Origin: Owenweeksia hongkongensis DSM 17368
GTDB taxonomy: Bacteria; Bacteroidota; Bacteroidia; Flavobacteriales; Schleiferiaceae
DNA: 64,000 bases
NCBI RefSeq assembly: GCF_000236705.1
Contig: NC_016599.1
Location: 1,550,001-1,614,000 of the forward strand
Reading direction: 5' to 3'
The notes under the pieces: model-generated
The model's database searches: none
The model's input: the letters and a program-made list of their open reading frames with translations, nothing else
What the model was told of the DNA's origin: nothing
Shown: positions 44,075 to 55,832 of the stretch, one piece after another
Layout of the letters: each line of letters starts with the position of its first letter
Numbering within the stretch: position 1 is the first letter of the stretch
Position numbers and translations under genes: made by a program

Positions 44075-44398
44075 TTATGCCTGCCCAGTAGGGCCGCCAA
44101 AGTTTAGAGGAATTTGTGGTTGCTCTATATCCTTGATTTCACCATGCTGTGCTTCAAAGCGCGCTACATTGTCTTGCATCGCTCTTAGGAAACGCTTGGC
44201 ATGCTGTGGGGTAAGTACAATTCTCGACTTTACTCGAGCCTTGGGTACACCTGGCATAATTTTGATAAAATCCAACACAAACTCGCTTGATGAGTGGTTG
44301 ATGATAGCTAAGTTGGAATAAATTCCTTCCGCAATCTCTTCACTCAACTCCACGTTTACTTGCCCTTCTTTAGGCATTTGTTGATTTTCGTCAGCCAT
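44075..44398 (-). CDS. DUF3467 protein coupled to rpoC
   Basis: A 107-residue soluble protein of the DUF3467 family: GQVNVELSEEIAEGIYSNLAIINHSSSEFVLDF, GVPKARVKSRIVLTPQHAKRFL. The family has no proven function. Only three bases separate the rpoC stop from its ATG and a terminator follows, so it is the last gene of the rplK-rpoC transcription unit. That position suggests a role linked to the transcription apparatus (inference). Confidence 0.88.
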   Translation of the reverse strand: MADENQQMPKEGQVNVELSEEIAEGIYSNLAIINHSSSEFVLDFIKIMPGVPKARVKSRIVLTPQHAKRFLRAMQDNVARFEAQHGEIKDIEQPQIPLNFGGPTGQA

Positions 44399-44401
44399 CT
44401 C

Positions 44402-47400
44402 TTAGCTTTTTACTTCTTCTACATCTTCTACAGCCTCGCTTGCTTTCAAACGATCGTAGTCTTCACGGCTACCTACTATGATATTTTCGTACTCTTTGAG
44501 TCCGGTACCAGCAGGTATTTTGTGTCCTACAATTACGTTTTCTTTCAGGCCTTCCAAAGTATCGCGTTTACCATTTACGGCAGCCTCGTTAAGTACTTTA
44601 GTAGTTTCCTGGAAGGAAGCAGCTGAGATAAACGACTTGGTTTGTAGCGAAGCTCTTGTGATACCTTGCAATATCGGACGTGCCGTTGCAGGGTGTGCAT
44701 CACGTGCCTCTACCAATTGCTTATCAGCTCTGCGTAGAAGTGAATTCTCATCTCTTAGTTTACGAGCAGTGATAATCTGACCTGCTTTCAGGTTTTCAGA
44801 CTCTCCCGGCTCCATCACTACTTTCTTATCAAAAATCCAGTCATTCTGCTTGATGAAGTCATTCTTGTGAACAAGGTTTCCTTCCAGGAACATGGTATCA
44901 CCCGGATCCTGAATATCTACCTTACGCATCATCTGACGAACGATTACCTCAAAGTGCTTATCATTAATCTTCACACCCTGTAGACGGTAAACTTCCTGCA
45001 CTTCATTTACAAGATATTCCTGAACTCTGTTTGGTCCCTGAATAGCCAAAATATCAGCTGGAGTAATAGCTCCATCAGAAAGTGGCATACCTGCACGAAC
45101 GTAATCGTTCTCTTGTACAAGGATTTGCTTACTTAGGTTGATAAGGTATTTCTTTAATTCACCAGTACGGCTTTCTACGATAATCTCGCGGTTACCACGC
45201 TTGATTTTACCATAAGAAACTACACCATCAATCTCAGAAACCACAGCAGGGTTAGAAGGGTTACGTGCTTCAAAAAGCTCAGTCACACGTGGAAGACCTC
45301 CAGTAATATCACCCGCTTTTGCAGATTTACGTGGAATCTTAACAAGTGTTTTACCTGCTTTAATCTTATCACCTTCTTCCACAATAATGTGGGCTCCCAC
45401 AGGAAGTGTATAATGCTTCAGTTCGTTTCCTTTAGCATCTACAATAGAGATGGTAGGAATAACTTTCTTGCTACGGGTTTCAGAGATTACTTTCTCCATG
45501 AAACCTGTCTGCTCATCAATCTCTACACGGTAAGTTACACCCTGATCAATATCCTGGAACTTAATAGTACCAGCAGTTTCAGAAATGATAACCGCGTTAT
45601 ATGGATCCCAATCACAGATTACATCACCTTTCTTAAGCTTAGCACCGTTTTTCACTCTTAGGAATGAACCATAAGGTACGTTGTTGGTAGCCAAAGTGAT
45701 TCCTGTTTTCTCGTCTACCAAACGCATTTCTGCAGTACGACCGATTACAGTTTCCACTTCATTACCATCACCATCCTCACCAGTTACGGTACGTAGTTCG
45801 TCAAAGTCGATCTGACCATCAAACTTAGCTTTGATAGAAGATTCTTCAGCAACGTTACCCGCAGTACCACCCACGTGGAATGTACGAAGGGTAAGCTGTG
45901 TTCCTGGTTCTCCAATTGACTGGGCTGCAATTACACCTACAGCTTCACCTTTTTGTACCATCTTACCAGTACTTAGGTTACGACCGTAGCACTTACCGCA
46001 AATACCTCTATCGGTTTCACATGTCAATGCTGAACGAACCTCCACCATTTCTACCGGAGACTCTTCAATTTGGCGTGCAGCTGGTTCTTCAATAACATCT
46101 CCAGACTTCACATATATTTCACCTGAAACAGGATCAATCACATCATGAAGTGAAGTACGTCCCAAAATTCTTTCGAACAATGGTTCTACTACTTCTTCAT
46201 TCTTCTTAAGTGCAGTTACTTCCAATCCTCTAAGAGTACCGCAATCTGGCTCATTGATAATTACGTCCTGAGCCACATCTACCAATCTACGAGTTAGGTA
46301 TCCTGCATCAGCCGTTTTAAGTGCCGTATCCGCAAGTCCTTTACGCGCACCGTGAGTAGAAATAAAGTACTCAAGGATAGAAAGACCTTCTTTAAAGTTT
46401 GAGATAATCGGGTTTTCGATAATCTCACCACCGCTAGAACCTGATTTTTGAGGCTTGGCCATCAAACCACGCATTCCGGAAAGCTGACGAATCTGCTCTT
46501 TAGAACCCCTCGCACCAGAGTCAAGCATCATATAGATGGGGTTGAACCCTTGGCGGTCGGTAATAAGGTGATGCATAGCACGCTCAGTAAGGCGGGCGTT
46601 GGTATTTGTCCATACGTCAATTACCTGATTATAACGTTCGTTATTGGTAATAAGACCCATGTTATAGCTAGCTAGAATGCTTTCGATTTGCTCTTCAGCA
46701 CCTTTTACTAGGCTATCTTTTTCTTCTGGAATAATGATATCTCCAAGCGAGAACGACAATCCTCCACGGAATGCGAACCCATATCCAAGTGACTTAATAT
46801 CATCAAGGAAATTAGCTGTGGTAGGGATATCAGTTTGCTTAAGAATATCAGCAATAATCTCACGAAGTGCTTTCTTAGTAAGTACTTCGTTGATAAACGG
46901 TACATTCTTAGGCACTACTTGATTAAACAAAACTCTACCAGCAGAAGTTTCAATAACTTTCATGGTAAGGTTTCCATCTTCTCCAAGTACGCGAGCACGC
47001 ACTTTGATTGGTGCATTTAGGTTAATGCGACCTTCGTTGTGTGCAATCTGAACTTCTTCATCAGAGTAGAAGGTAAGCCCCTCTCCTTTGATTGGATGCT
47101 CTGGAGTACTCTTACGGCTTTTGGTCATGTAATACAGACCCAAAACCATATCCTGAGAAGGTACAGTAATAGGAGATCCGTTTGCAGGGTTCAAAATGTT
47201 ATGAGATGCAAGCATCAACATTTGAGCCTCCAAAACCGCTGCTGATCCTAGTGGCAAGTGAACCGCCATTTGGTCACCATCAAAATCCGCGTTAAATGCA
47301 GTACATACAAGCGGGTGAAGCTGGATCGCTTTTCCTTCAATCAGTTTTGGCTGGAAAGCCTGAATACCCAAACGGTGAAGAGTTGGTGCACGGTTTAGCA

Positions 47401-48721
47401 ATACAGGGTGTCCTTTCATTACATTTTCAAGGATATCCCATACTACAGGCTCGCGCTTGTCAATAATCTTCTTGGCTGATTTTACAGTTTTTACAATACC
47501 TCTTTCGATAAGCTTACGCACGATGAAAGGCTTGTAAAGCTCTGCTGCCATATTTTTTGGAAGACCACACTCATGTAATTTCATTTCAGGACCTACAACG
47601 ATCACCGAACGTGCAGAGTAGTCAACCCTTTTACCAAGTAAGTTTTGACGGAAACGACCTTGCTTACCTTTCAATGAATCAGAAAGAGATTTTAGTGCAC
47701 GGTTGCTATCAGTCTTTACTGCGCTTGATTTACGTGTATTGTCAAATAGAGAATCTACCGCTTCTTGAAGCATACGCTTCTCGTTACGAAGGATTACTTC
47801 TGGAGCTTTAATCTCCACAAGTCTCTTCAAACGGTTGTTACGGATGATTACTCTACGGTACAAGTCATTCAAATCCGAAGTTGCAAAACGACCACCATCA
47901 AGTGGCACCAATGGACGAAGTTCTGGTGGAATAACTGGTACCACCTTAACGATCATCCACTCCGGACGATTTTCAATACGAGTGTTTGCATCACGCAAAG
48001 CTTCCACAACCTGAAGACGCTTAAGAGCCTCTTGCTTACGTTGCTGAGAAGTTTCGGTGCTAGCCTTGTGACGAAGGTCATAAGACAGTTGATCCAAGTC
48101 AAGACGCGCTAACAAATCGATAAGTGCTTCAGCACCCATCTTAGCGATGAATTTGTTAGGATCGCTATCATCAAGGTAATTGTTTTCGCTTGGTAAGCGC
48201 TCCAATGCCTCTAGATATTCTTCTTCAGTAAGGTACTCCATGTAGCCTAGTGGTGAACCATCAGGCTTGGTAGCATTACCCGCCTGAATTACCACATAGC
48301 GCTCGTAATAAATAATCATATCGAGTTTCTTGGTAGGAAGACCTAGCAAGTACCCAATTTTGTTTGGCAAAGATTTGAAGTACCAGATATGCGCTACAGG
48401 CACCACCAAGTTGATGTGACCTACACGCTCTCTACGTACTTTCTTTTCAGTTACTTCAACACCACAACGGTCGCACACAATACCCTTATATCGGATACGC
48501 TTGTACTTACCGCAAGCACATTCGTAATCCTTTACAGGACCGAAGATGCGCTCACAAAACAGACCATCACGCTCTGGTTTGTGAGTACGGTAGTTAATCG
48601 TCTCTGGTTTCAGCACTTCTCCGTGAGATCTCTCTAAAAGAAACTCAGGAGATGCAAGGCTAATTGTTATGCTCTTGAAGTTGCTGTTGTAACTGTTATT
48701 ATCGTTTTTCCTTAAAGCCAT
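44402..48721 (-). CDS. rpoC: RNA polymerase beta' subunit
   Basis: A 1439-residue subunit. The N-terminal zinc motif [20 protein letters not shown] lies near residues 68-87, and the catalytic Mg site [12 protein letters not shown] begins at residue 477. The bridge-helix/trigger-loop part contains [23 protein letters not shown], and a second zinc motif is formed by [14 protein letters not shown]. Length and order are typical for Bacteroidota. It follows rpoB with 33 bases between and is followed by DUF3467. Confidence 0.98.
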   Translation of the reverse strand: MALRKNDNNSYNSNFKSITISLASPEFLLERSHGEVLKPETINYRTHKPERDGLFCERIFGPVKDYECACGKYKRIRYKGIVCDRCGVEVTEKKVRRERVGHINLVVPVAHIWYFKSLPNKIGYLLGLPTKKLDMIIYYERYVVIQAGNATKPDGSPLGYMEYLTEEEYLEALERLPSENNYLDDSDPNKFIAKMGAEALIDLLARLDLDQLSYDLRHKASTETSQQRKQEALKRLQVVEALRDANTRIENRPEWMIVKVVPVIPPELRPLVPLDGGRFATSDLNDLYRRVIIRNNRLKRLVEIKAPEVILRNEKRMLQEAVDSLFDNTRKSSAVKTDSNRALKSLSDSLKGKQGRFRQNLLGKRVDYSARSVIVVGPEMKLHECGLPKNMAAELYKPFIVRKLIERGIVKTVKSAKKIIDKREPVVWDILENVMKGHPVLLNRAPTLHRLGIQAFQPKLIEGKAIQLHPLVCTAFNADFDGDQMAVHLPLGSAAVLEAQMLMLASHNILNPANGSPITVPSQDMVLGLYYMTKSRKSTPEHPIKGEGLTFYSDEEVQIAHNEGRINLNAPIKVRARVLGEDGNLTMKVIETSAGRVLFNQVVPKNVPFINEVLTKKALREIIADILKQTDIPTTANFLDDIKSLGYGFAFRGGLSFSLGDIIIPEEKDSLVKGAEEQIESILASYNMGLITNNERYNQVIDVWTNTNARLTERAMHHLITDRQGFNPIYMMLDSGARGSKEQIRQLSGMRGLMAKPQKSGSSGGEIIENPIISNFKEGLSILEYFISTHGARKGLADTALKTADAGYLTRRLVDVAQDVIINEPDCGTLRGLEVTALKKNEEVVEPLFERILGRTSLHDVIDPVSGEIYVKSGDVIEEPAARQIEESPVEMVEVRSALTCETDRGICGKCYGRNLSTGKMVQKGEAVGVIAAQSIGEPGTQLTLRTFHVGGTAGNVAEESSIKAKFDGQIDFDELRTVTGEDGDGNEVETVIGRTAEMRLVDEKTGITLATNNVPYGSFLRVKNGAKLKKGDVICDWDPYNAVIISETAGTIKFQDIDQGVTYRVEIDEQTGFMEKVISETRSKKVIPTISIVDAKGNELKHYTLPVGAHIIVEEGDKIKAGKTLVKIPRKSAKAGDITGGLPRVTELFEARNPSNPAVVSEIDGVVSYGKIKRGNREIIVESRTGELKKYLINLSKQILVQENDYVRAGMPLSDGAITPADILAIQGPNRVQEYLVNEVQEVYRLQGVKINDKHFEVIVRQMMRKVDIQDPGDTMFLEGNLVHKNDFIKQNDWIFDKKVVMEPGESENLKAGQIITARKLRDENSLLRRADKQLVEARDAHPATARPILQGITRASLQTKSFISAASFQETTKVLNEAAVNGKRDTLEGLKENVIVGHKIPAGTGLKEYENIIVGSREDYDRLKASEAVEDVEEVKS

Positions 48722-48754
48722 GAATTCGGAAACTTAAGTTCTTAAAAATGATGA

Positions 48755-51700
48755 TTAATCCAAAGTGATCTTCAAACCAAGACCGTTCAATTCGTGTAGT
48801 AACACGTTGAAAGATTCAGGGATACCTGGTTCAGGCATTGGTTCTCCCTTCACTATGGTTTCATAGGTTTTAGCTCTACCCACTACGTCATCCGACTTTA
48901 CAGTCAAAATTTCGCGAAGGATGTTTGAAGCACCAAATGCTTCAAGAGCCCAAACTTCCATCTCTCCAAAACGCTGACCTCCAAATTGAGCTTTACCTCC
49001 AAGTGGCTGTTGCGTAATAAGCGAGTAAGGTCCAATAGAACGAGCGTGCATTTTATCATCTACCATGTGACCCAGCTTAAGCATGTAAATCACACCTACT
49101 GATGCCGCTTGGTGGAATTTCTCACCGGTACCACCATCATAAAGGAAGGTGTGACCAAACTGTGGAATTCCTGCTTCATCGGTAATTGCATTGATATCAT
49201 CAAGTGATGCTCCATCAAAAATTGGAGTACCATATTTTCTACCAAGCTTCTTACCAGCCCATCCTAGTACGGTTTCATAAATCTGTCCGATGTTCATACG
49301 AGAAGGTACACCCAGTGGGTTCAATACGATATCCACAGGAGTTCCATCCTCAAGGAATGGCATGTCCTCATCACGAACGATCTTAGCAACGATACCTTTG
49401 TTACCGTGACGTCCAGCCATTTTATCACCCACTTTAAGCTTACGCTTTTTAGCGATGTATACTTTGGCCATTTTCACAATACCTGATGGCAATTCGTCAC
49501 CAATGCTGATGGTAAATTTCTCACGCTTGTATACTCCCAATACATCCATCACCTTGATCTTGTAGTTATGGATAAGAGTAGCGATAAGGTCATTCTTCTC
49601 AGCATCTGTTGTCCAGGTTCCACCAGTGATGCGAGTATAGTCATCTATACTGTTAAGGATCTTTTGAGTAAACTTGGTTCCTTTTGGAATCACGTCTTCA
49701 TGAAGATCATTTTTTACACCTTGGCTGGTTTTACCGGCAACAAGTATATTTAGCTTTTCAAGGAATTTCTGGCGGATAGTTTCCACCTGCATGTTAAATT
49801 CTTCCTCAAGTTTTTCAAGAACTTCTTTGTCAGCAAGACGAGTCTTCTTGTCTTTTACTGATCTTGAGAATAGCTTTTTATTAATTACCACACCTTGCAA
49901 TGATGGAGAAGCCTTAAGGGATGCATCTTTTACATCACCAGCTTTATCACCAAATATGGCGCGAAGTAATTTTTCTTCTGGAGTAGGATCAGATTCTCCT
50001 TTTGGAGTAATCTTTCCGATAAGGATATCACCAGCTTTTACCTCTGCTCCTACGCGAATAATTCCATTTTCGTCAAGCTCACGAGTTGCCTCTTCACTCA
50101 CGTTTGGAATATCAGCAGTAAGTTCTTCAGCACCAAGCTTAGTATCTCTTACGTCCAATGAATATTCATCAATATGGATAGAGGTGAAGATATCTTCACG
50201 AACAACTCTTTCTGAGATTACAATTGCATCCTCAAAGTTGTACCCTTTCCAAGGCATAAATGCCACTTGCATATTTCTACCAAGTGCCAATTCACCACCT
50301 TCGGTTGCATAACCTTCGCAAAGTACTTGACCTTTCTTAACGGTTTCGCCTTTTACAACGATTGGGTTAATGTTGATACATGTACCTTGGTTAGTCTTGC
50401 GGAACTTAACAAGGTTATAAGTTTTGGAATCATCTTCGAAGCTTACCAAGCGCTCATCATCAGTACGGTCATACTTAATGGTGATCTTTTCAGCATCTAC
50501 ATATTCTACTACTCCACTACCTTCAGCGTTGATAAGCACACGGCTATCACTAGCTACGCGGCCTTCAAGACCTGTTCCTACAACTGGAGCTTCAGGGCGC
50601 AACAATGGTACGGCCTGACGCATCATGTTTGATCCCATCAATGCACGGTTCGCATCATCATGCTCCAAAAACGGAATAAGAGATGCAGAAATAGATGCAA
50701 TCTGATTAGGAGAAACGTCCATATAATCAAGCTTATCTGGCTCAATAAGAGGATAATCTGCTTCATCACGTGCTTTTACACGGTCGTTTTCAAAGTATCC
50801 ATCTTCTTTTACCGGAGCATTTGCTTGTGCAATTACCTTTTCTTCTTCCTCTTCTGCGCTTAGGTATACTGGTGGAGTAGCAAAATCTACTTTACCTTCT
50901 ACCACTTTACGATAAGGAGTTTCAAGGAATCCCATACGGTTTACCTTAGAGTAAACACACATAGAAGAAATCAAACCAATGTTTGGTCCTTCAGGAGTTT
51001 CAATAGGGCAAAGACGACCGTAGTGGGTATAGTGAACGTCACGTACTTCAAAACCTGCTCTTTCACGAGATAGACCACCAGGCCCTAGGGCTGAAAGTCT
51101 ACGCTTATGCGTAATCTCGGCCAATGGATTGGTTTGATCCATAAACTGAGAAAGCTGGTTTGTACCAAAGAATGAGTTGATCACAGAAGAAAGTGTCTTC
51201 GCGTTGATCAAATCAATCGGGGTAAATACTTCGTTGTCACGTACGTTCATACGCTCACGAATGGTACGAGCCATACGAGCAAGACCTACACCAAATTGGT
51301 TAGCCATTTGCTCACCTACAGTACGCACACGTCTGTTGCTCAAGTGGTCAATATCATCCACTTCAGCTTTTGAGTTGATAAGCTCAATAAGGTATTTTAC
51401 AATGTTTAGGATATCATCCTTTGTTAATACCTGAGTATCAGCTGCAATATCAAGACCCAATTTCTTGTTTAGGCGGTAACGACCTACCTCACCAAGATTG
51501 TAACGTTGCTCAGAGAAGAACAGCTTGTCGATGATACCACGAGCAGTTTCCTCATCTGGCGGCTCAGCGTTTCTCAACTGTCGGTAGATGTGCTCCACCG
51601 CTTCTTTCTCAGAGTTAGTTGGATCTTTTTGTAATGTATTATGAATGATTGAGAATTCTGATGCTTCGATATCCTCTTTGTGAAGAAGAATAGTTTGCAC

Positions 51701-52579
51701 GTCAGCATCTACAATCTCATCAATGTGTTCTTTTTCTAAAACAGTGTCACGATCTAACACTACTTCATTACGCTCAATAGATACTACTTCACCAGTATCT
51801 TCATCCACGAAATCCTCAACCCAGGTTTTCAATACACGAGCAGCTAGTTTTCTGCCCAACACCTTTTTAAGGCCGGATTTAGAAACCTTTACTTCTTCTG
51901 CAAGATCAAAGATTTCCAAAATGTCTTTATCGCGCTCATATCCAATAGCACGAAGAAGTGTAGTAAGTGGTAACTTCTTCTTACGATCGATATAAGCATA
52001 CATCACACTGTTGATGTCTGTTGCAAATTCTATCCAGCTACCCTTAAATGGGATAATACGTGCTGAATACAATTTAGTACCATTAGCGTGGTAGCTTTGG
52101 CCAAAGAATACACCAGGAGAACGGTGTAGCTGAGACACTACTACTCTTTCTGCCCCATTTACGATAAAAGTACCGCGTGGTGACATATAAGGAATGGTAC
52201 CTAGGTACACATCCTGAACAATGGTTTCAAAATCCTCGTGTTCAGGGTCTGTACAATATAACTTCAATCTAGCCTTAAGTGGTACACTGAATGTAAGTCC
52301 TCTTTCGATACACTCCTCTTCGCTATAGCGAGGTGGGTCTATGAAATAGTCCAGAAACTCCAGCACAAACTGGTTTCTGGCATCAGTAATGGGGAAGTTT
52401 TCACTAAACGTCTTATAAAGCCCTTCATCATGTCGATCATCAGGTTTAGTGTCTAGCTGGAAAAAATCGTGGAAAGACTGCAATTGAATATCCAAAAAAT
52501 CAGGATAATCGAAAGCGTTCTTGATAGACGCGAAGTTTATTCTTTCCGAAAGATTTTTTGTAACTGGGTTTTTGGACAT
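48755..52579 (-). CDS. rpoB: RNA polymerase beta subunit
   Basis: A 1274-residue subunit. The rifampicin region reads [20 protein letters not shown] and LSALGPGGL: the Asp, His and Ser residues that mutate in resistant strains are all wild type. GRHGNKG and the C-terminal KLNHMVDDK-type block ([18 protein letters not shown]) are present. A 42-base hairpin sits in the 98-base gap between rplL and this gene. Full length, intact. Confidence 0.98.
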   Translation of the reverse strand: MSKNPVTKNLSERINFASIKNAFDYPDFLDIQLQSFHDFFQLDTKPDDRHDEGLYKTFSENFPITDARNQFVLEFLDYFIDPPRYSEEECIERGLTFSVPLKARLKLYCTDPEHEDFETIVQDVYLGTIPYMSPRGTFIVNGAERVVVSQLHRSPGVFFGQSYHANGTKLYSARIIPFKGSWIEFATDINSVMYAYIDRKKKLPLTTLLRAIGYERDKDILEIFDLAEEVKVSKSGLKKVLGRKLAARVLKTWVEDFVDEDTGEVVSIERNEVVLDRDTVLEKEHIDEIVDADVQTILLHKEDIEASEFSIIHNTLQKDPTNSEKEAVEHIYRQLRNAEPPDEETARGIIDKLFFSEQRYNLGEVGRYRLNKKLGLDIAADTQVLTKDDILNIVKYLIELINSKAEVDDIDHLSNRRVRTVGEQMANQFGVGLARMARTIRERMNVRDNEVFTPIDLINAKTLSSVINSFFGTNQLSQFMDQTNPLAEITHKRRLSALGPGGLSRERAGFEVRDVHYTHYGRLCPIETPEGPNIGLISSMCVYSKVNRMGFLETPYRKVVEGKVDFATPPVYLSAEEEEEKVIAQANAPVKEDGYFENDRVKARDEADYPLIEPDKLDYMDVSPNQIASISASLIPFLEHDDANRALMGSNMMRQAVPLLRPEAPVVGTGLEGRVASDSRVLINAEGSGVVEYVDAEKITIKYDRTDDERLVSFEDDSKTYNLVKFRKTNQGTCININPIVVKGETVKKGQVLCEGYATEGGELALGRNMQVAFMPWKGYNFEDAIVISERVVREDIFTSIHIDEYSLDVRDTKLGAEELTADIPNVSEEATRELDENGIIRVGAEVKAGDILIGKITPKGESDPTPEEKLLRAIFGDKAGDVKDASLKASPSLQGVVINKKLFSRSVKDKKTRLADKEVLEKLEEEFNMQVETIRQKFLEKLNILVAGKTSQGVKNDLHEDVIPKGTKFTQKILNSIDDYTRITGGTWTTDAEKNDLIATLIHNYKIKVMDVLGVYKREKFTISIGDELPSGIVKMAKVYIAKKRKLKVGDKMAGRHGNKGIVAKIVRDEDMPFLEDGTPVDIVLNPLGVPSRMNIGQIYETVLGWAGKKLGRKYGTPIFDGASLDDINAITDEAGIPQFGHTFLYDGGTGEKFHQAASVGVIYMLKLGHMVDDKMHARSIGPYSLITQQPLGGKAQFGGQRFGEMEVWALEAFGASNILREILTVKSDDVVGRAKTYETIVKGEPMPEPGIPESFNVLLHELNGLGLKITLD

Positions 52580-52613
52580 TGGAATTTAAATAAAGTTAAA
52601 ATAAACACAAAAG

Positions 52614-52655
52614 GGTTTAGGCCTATCCCGCACTTCTGCGGGAAAGACCTAAACC
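52614..52655 (-). promoter_or_regulatory. rplL-rpoB intercistronic hairpin
   Basis: On the RNA-like strand GGTTTAGGTC pairs with GGCCTAAACC (one G-T pair), then TCCCGCA pairs with TGCGGGA around a GAAG loop, giving about 17 paired positions with a small internal mismatch. There is no U tract, so it is more likely an attenuator, pause or RNase site than a full terminator. Confidence 0.72.
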
Positions 52656-52677
52656 GTAATAAGAAAGCTAAGTGAGA

Positions 52678-53055
52678 TTACTTAATCTCAACTTCAGCAC
52701 CTGCCTCTTCCAATTGAGCTTTAAGTGCTTCTGCTTCGTCTTTTGCTACACCTTCTTTAAGAGGCTTAGGAGCTCCATCAACTAGCTCTTTTGCTTCTTT
52801 AAGACCTAATCCTGTAAGTTCTTTTACAAGTATTACAACAGCTAGCTTAGAGCTACCTGCAGCTTTAAGGATTACGTCAAATTCAGTTTGCTCGTCACCA
52901 CCACCGGCTTCGCCACCAGCTGCAGGACCTGCAACAGCAACAGCTGCAGCAGCTGGCTCAATGCCATGCTCTTCTTTAAGGTAGTCTGCTAATTCGTTTA
53001 CTTCCTTAACAGTAAGGTTTACAAGCTGATCGCCTAATTCTTTAATATCCGCCAT
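52678..53055 (-). CDS. rplL: Ribosomal protein bL12 (L7/L12)
   Basis: A 125-residue stalk protein. N-terminal dimerisation segment [22 protein letters not shown], an Ala/Gly-rich hinge ([18 protein letters not shown]) and the C-terminal domain with [37 protein letters not shown]. It recruits translation factors to the ribosome. It lies 67 bases downstream of rplJ and ahead of rpoB in the standard cluster. Confidence 0.97.
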   Translation of the reverse strand: MADIKELGDQLVNLTVKEVNELADYLKEEHGIEPAAAAVAVAGPAAGGEAGGGDEQTEFDVILKAAGSSKLAVVILVKELTGLGLKEAKELVDGAPKPLKEGVAKDEAEALKAQLEEAGAEVEIK

Positions 53056-53122
53056 TTCGGTATTCTTTTTAAAATTTAAATAAATAATTACGCCAATATA
53101 TGGAAGCTGAGTGCGTACACTT

Positions 53123-53647
53123 TTAAGATGCCGCGCGCTCCTCTAAGGTCTTCATAAGACCACCCAAAGTGTTCTTTCCACTCTGTAGAGCAGAGATAAC
53201 ATTCTTGGCAGGAGATTGCAACAAGGTGATAACTTCGCCAATAAGCTCTTCCTTAGATTTAAGGGTTGCAAGGGCTTCTAGTTGATCATCACCTACATAA
53301 ATAGATTCCTGAATATATGCTCCTTTTAAGAAAGGCTTTTCAGCTTTCTTTCTAAACTCTTTTATAAGCTTAGCAGGTGCATTTGCAGTTTCAGAAACCA
53401 AGATTGTGGTATTCCCTTTAAGGGTAGGAAACAAGTCCTCAAAATTCTTCTCAGAACGCTCCATAGCCTTCTTAAGAAGTGTATTTTTTACCACATTAAT
53501 CTTTACTTCATTTTTGAAGCAAAGTCTACGAAGGCTGCTTGATTGCTCAGCGTTTAAGCCAGCGATGTCAGCTACATAAAGTACTTCTGCACCTTTTAGT
53601 ACCTCCGTAAGGTTGTCTATTGCTAGATTTTTTTCTTCTCTTGTCAT
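53123..53647 (-). CDS. rplJ: Ribosomal protein uL10
   Basis: A 174-residue protein forming the base of the L12 stalk. [54 protein letters not shown] and the helical C-terminus that binds L12 dimers are present. The 24-base gap to rplA leaves little room for the leader hairpin that autoregulates L10 in enterics; none is visible. Confidence 0.96.
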   Translation of the reverse strand: MTREEKNLAIDNLTEVLKGAEVLYVADIAGLNAEQSSSLRRLCFKNEVKINVVKNTLLKKAMERSEKNFEDLFPTLKGNTTILVSETANAPAKLIKEFRKKAEKPFLKGAYIQESIYVGDDQLEALATLKSKEELIGEVITLLQSPAKNVISALQSGKNTLGGLMKTLEERAAS

Positions 53648-53671
53648 CGTCTAATTTCTTTTACTGTGGGA

Positions 53672-54361
53672 TTAGATTGACTTTGCATCAATAGAAACTC
53701 CCGGACTCATAGAGCTGCTCATGCTGATGCTCTTGATGTAAGTTCCTTTTGCAGCAGATGGCTTCATACGCAATAGAGTTTTAAGCAACTCTTCTGCGTT
53801 TTCTCTGATTTTTTCTGCTTCAAATGATACTTTACCCACTGCAGCGTGAATGATTCCGTAACGATCAACTTTAAAGTCAATCTTACCAGCTTTCACATCA
53901 GATACAGCTTTAGCCACATCCATAGTTACAGTACCGGTTTTTGGGTTAGGCATCAAGCCACGAGGACCTAATACTCTACCTAGGGGACCAATCTTACCCA
54001 TTACACTTGGCATGGTTACAATTACGTCCACATCGGTCCATCCACCTTTTATTTTCTCGATGTACTCATCCAAACCTGCGTAGTCTGCACCAGCATCTTT
54101 TGCTTCCTGCTCTTTGTCAGGAGTAACAAGTGCCAATACTTTTACGTCTTTACCTGTACCGTGAGGTAGTGTTACTACACCACGAACCATTTGGTTTGCT
54201 TTACGAGGGTCAACTCCCAATCTTACTGCTACATCTACTGAAGCATCAAATTTGGTAGTATTAATGTCTTTTACAAGGGCACTTGCATCTTCTAGAGAGT
54301 AAAGTTTATTTACATCTAGCTTGCTTAGTGCTTCTTTTCTCTTTTTGCTTATTGCTGCCAT
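53672..54361 (-). CDS. rplA: Ribosomal protein uL1
   Basis: A 229-residue protein of the L1 stalk: [57 protein letters not shown]. In enterics L1 represses its own operon by binding the rplK leader; a hairpin at 54836-54881 could be such a site. Gap to rplK is 17 bases, so they are cotranscribed. Confidence 0.97.
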   Translation of the reverse strand: MAAISKKRKEALSKLDVNKLYSLEDASALVKDINTTKFDASVDVAVRLGVDPRKANQMVRGVVTLPHGTGKDVKVLALVTPDKEQEAKDAGADYAGLDEYIEKIKGGWTDVDVIVTMPSVMGKIGPLGRVLGPRGLMPNPKTGTVTMDVAKAVSDVKAGKIDFKVDRYGIIHAAVGKVSFEAEKIRENAEELLKTLLRMKPSAAKGTYIKSISMSSSMSPGVSIDAKSI

Positions 54362-54378
54362 TTCTTAAATCTTTATGA

Positions 54379-54816
54379 TTAAAATGGTTTTTGTCCAGTA
54401 ACATTCAATCCCATGCTACGAGCAGTACCCGCAACCATCATCATTGCTGACTCAGGAGTAAATGCATTGAGATCCGCCATCTTGTCCTCGGCAATTGCTT
54501 TCACCTGTTCCCAGGTTACTTTTCCTACTTTCTGAAGGTTACTCTGTGGAGAACCTTTTTTGATTTTGGCCGCCTCCATTAGCTGTACAGCTGCTGGTGG
54601 GGTTTTGATTACAAAGTCAAAAGATTTATCAGCGTATACGGTGATAACTGCCGGTAGTACCTTTCCTTGCTTATCTTGAGTACGAGCATTAAACTGCTTG
54701 CAAAACTCCATGATATTAACACCCTTAGCACCCAATGCAGGTCCTACTGGTGGAGCTGGATTAGCAGCACCGCCTCTTACCTGAAGCTTAATTAAAGCGC
54801 TTACTTCTTTAGCCAT
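54379..54816 (-). CDS. rplK: Ribosomal protein uL11
   Basis: A 145-residue protein of the GTPase-associated centre. Conserved [46 protein letters not shown] and [10 protein letters not shown]. It binds 23S rRNA next to L10/L12. The leader between nusG and this gene (54817-54906) holds a possible regulatory hairpin. Confidence 0.97.
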   Translation of the reverse strand: MAKEVSALIKLQVRGGAANPAPPVGPALGAKGVNIMEFCKQFNARTQDKQGKVLPAVITVYADKSFDFVIKTPPAAVQLMEAAKIKKGSPQSNLQKVGKVTWEQVKAIAEDKMADLNAFTPESAMMMVAGTARSMGLNVTGQKPF

Positions 54817-54835
54817 TTTGTTATTTTTCTATTAA

Positions 54836-54881
54836 AAAAGTCTAAACTATTTGCCGGCTGTGGAAGCAAGACCGGACTTTT
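54836..54881 (-). promoter_or_regulatory. Possible hairpin in the rplK leader
   Basis: On the RNA-like strand AAAAGTC (complement of 54875-54881) can pair with GACTTTT (54836-54842), and CCGG with CCGG inside. A run of T follows, so it may act as an attenuator or as a protein-binding site. Weak evidence, no comparison possible. Confidence 0.35.
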
Positions 54882-54906
54882 ATATAGCTCACATACTATT
54901 CGTTAA

Positions 54907-55458
54907 TTACGCCTCCTTCTCAACTTGCATATAGCTAAGTTCCAAAGGAGTTTTTCGACCGAAGATTTTCACCATTACCTCAAGCTTACGCTTCTCTTCA
55001 TTTATCTTCTCGATCGAACCGTTGAATCCATTAAATGGACCATCGATAACTTTTACAGTTTCTCCAACCATAAAAGGAATATTTATCTTCTCATCTACTT
55101 CAGTAAGCTCATCTACCTTACCAAGCATTCTATTTACTTCAGATTGACGAAGTGGAACAGGATCTCCACCTTTTACTTCACCAAGAAAGCCAATTACACC
55201 CTGCACTCCTTTTATAGTGTGCACCATCTCACCAATAAGATTGGCTTCGATCATTATATAACCAGGAAAGTAATTTCTTTCCTTACTTACTTTCTTGCCG
55301 TTGCGTATTTGATATACCTTTTCAGTAGGTACTAATATCTGACCATAGTAATCGCTCAATCCCTGGAATTCGATTTCATCCTCGATGTAGCCTTTTATCT
55401 TATTTTCCTGTCCGGAAATAGCTCTAACTACATACCATTTTTTCCCGCTGTCGCTCAT
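54907..55458 (-). CDS. nusG: Transcription elongation/antitermination factor NusG
   Basis: A 183-residue factor with an N-terminal NGN domain (KKWYVVRAISGQENKIKGYIE, FPGYIMIEA, VIGFLG) and a C-terminal KOW domain (PFMVGETVKVIDGPFNGFNGSI). It couples RNA polymerase to ribosomes or Rho. The start is MSDSGKKWYVV and it follows secE by 23 bases, as in most bacteria. Confidence 0.96.
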   Translation of the reverse strand: MSDSGKKWYVVRAISGQENKIKGYIEDEIEFQGLSDYYGQILVPTEKVYQIRNGKKVSKERNYFPGYIMIEANLIGEMVHTIKGVQGVIGFLGEVKGGDPVPLRQSEVNRMLGKVDELTEVDEKINIPFMVGETVKVIDGPFNGFNGSIEKINEEKRKLEVMVKIFGRKTPLELSYMQVEKEA

Positions 55459-55481
55459 ACTTAATTTTGTGCCAGTGTTGT

Positions 55482-55673
55482 TTAGAACAAATTATAGAAT
55501 CCTTCTAATGCAGTACTGATAACTTTATCCATTGCAAAAATTATCAACGCAATAATTATCGATGCAACAGCTACTAACACTGCTGACTTTTGCAATTCTG
55601 ACCAGGTAGGCCAAGAAGTTTTGTGCACTAACTCCTCGTACGACTCCTGGAAATAAGTTTTTACTTTACTCAT
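55482..55673 (-). CDS. secE: Preprotein translocase subunit SecE
   Basis: A 63-residue protein with one membrane helix (residues about 33-53) and the amphipathic Y-x-E-L-x-K-x-x-W-P segment (SYEELVHKTSWPTWSEL) before it. It clamps SecY. The ATG at 55673 (MSKVKTYFQ) is preferred because an upstream in-frame start would extend into the tRNA-Trp gene. Confidence 0.95.
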   Translation of the reverse strand: MSKVKTYFQESYEELVHKTSWPTWSELQKSAVLVAVASIIIALIIFAMDKVISTALEGFYNLF

Positions 55674-55688
55674 TCTTTTTGTCCTTAG

Positions 55689-55761
55689 CACGGGTGGTAA
55701 GAATCGAACTCACGACCTTCGGTTTTGGAGACCACTGCTCTACCAGCTGAGCTACACCCGT
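55689..55761 (-). tRNA. tRNA-Trp (CCA)
   Basis: Read on the minus strand ACGGGTGTAGCTCAGCTGGT opens a cloverleaf with anticodon loop CTCCAAA (anticodon CCA). T-arm TTCGATT and acceptor ends ACGGGTG/CACCCGT are complementary. It sits between tuf and secE, as in many Bacteroidota. Confidence 0.95.
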
Positions 55762-55772
55762 ATTTAGGCAGA

Positions 55773-55800
55773 AAGGTATCCCGACAAATCGGGACACCTT
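55773..55800 (-). terminator. Hairpin between tuf and tRNA-Trp
   Basis: Minus-strand AAGGTGTCCCGA and TCGGGATACCTT are complementary over 12 bases with a TTTG loop and a G-T pair; a short T run follows. It could be an attenuator, since downstream genes continue in the same direction. Confidence 0.55.
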
Positions 55801-55832
55801 TTCTTACCTATTTATTATATAAGACCTAAGTC

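Noticed and set aside
49791-50312. 173-codon frame antisense to rpoB
   Set aside because: A shadow of the rpoB coding pattern, Ser-rich as expected for an antisense frame; no start context.
51140-51240. Rifampicin-resistance substitutions in rpoB
   Set aside because: The Asp, His and Ser positions of the resistance region are wild type.
55674-55691. Longer secE start
   Set aside because: The upstream codons overlap the tRNA-Trp gene and are not similar to SecE.
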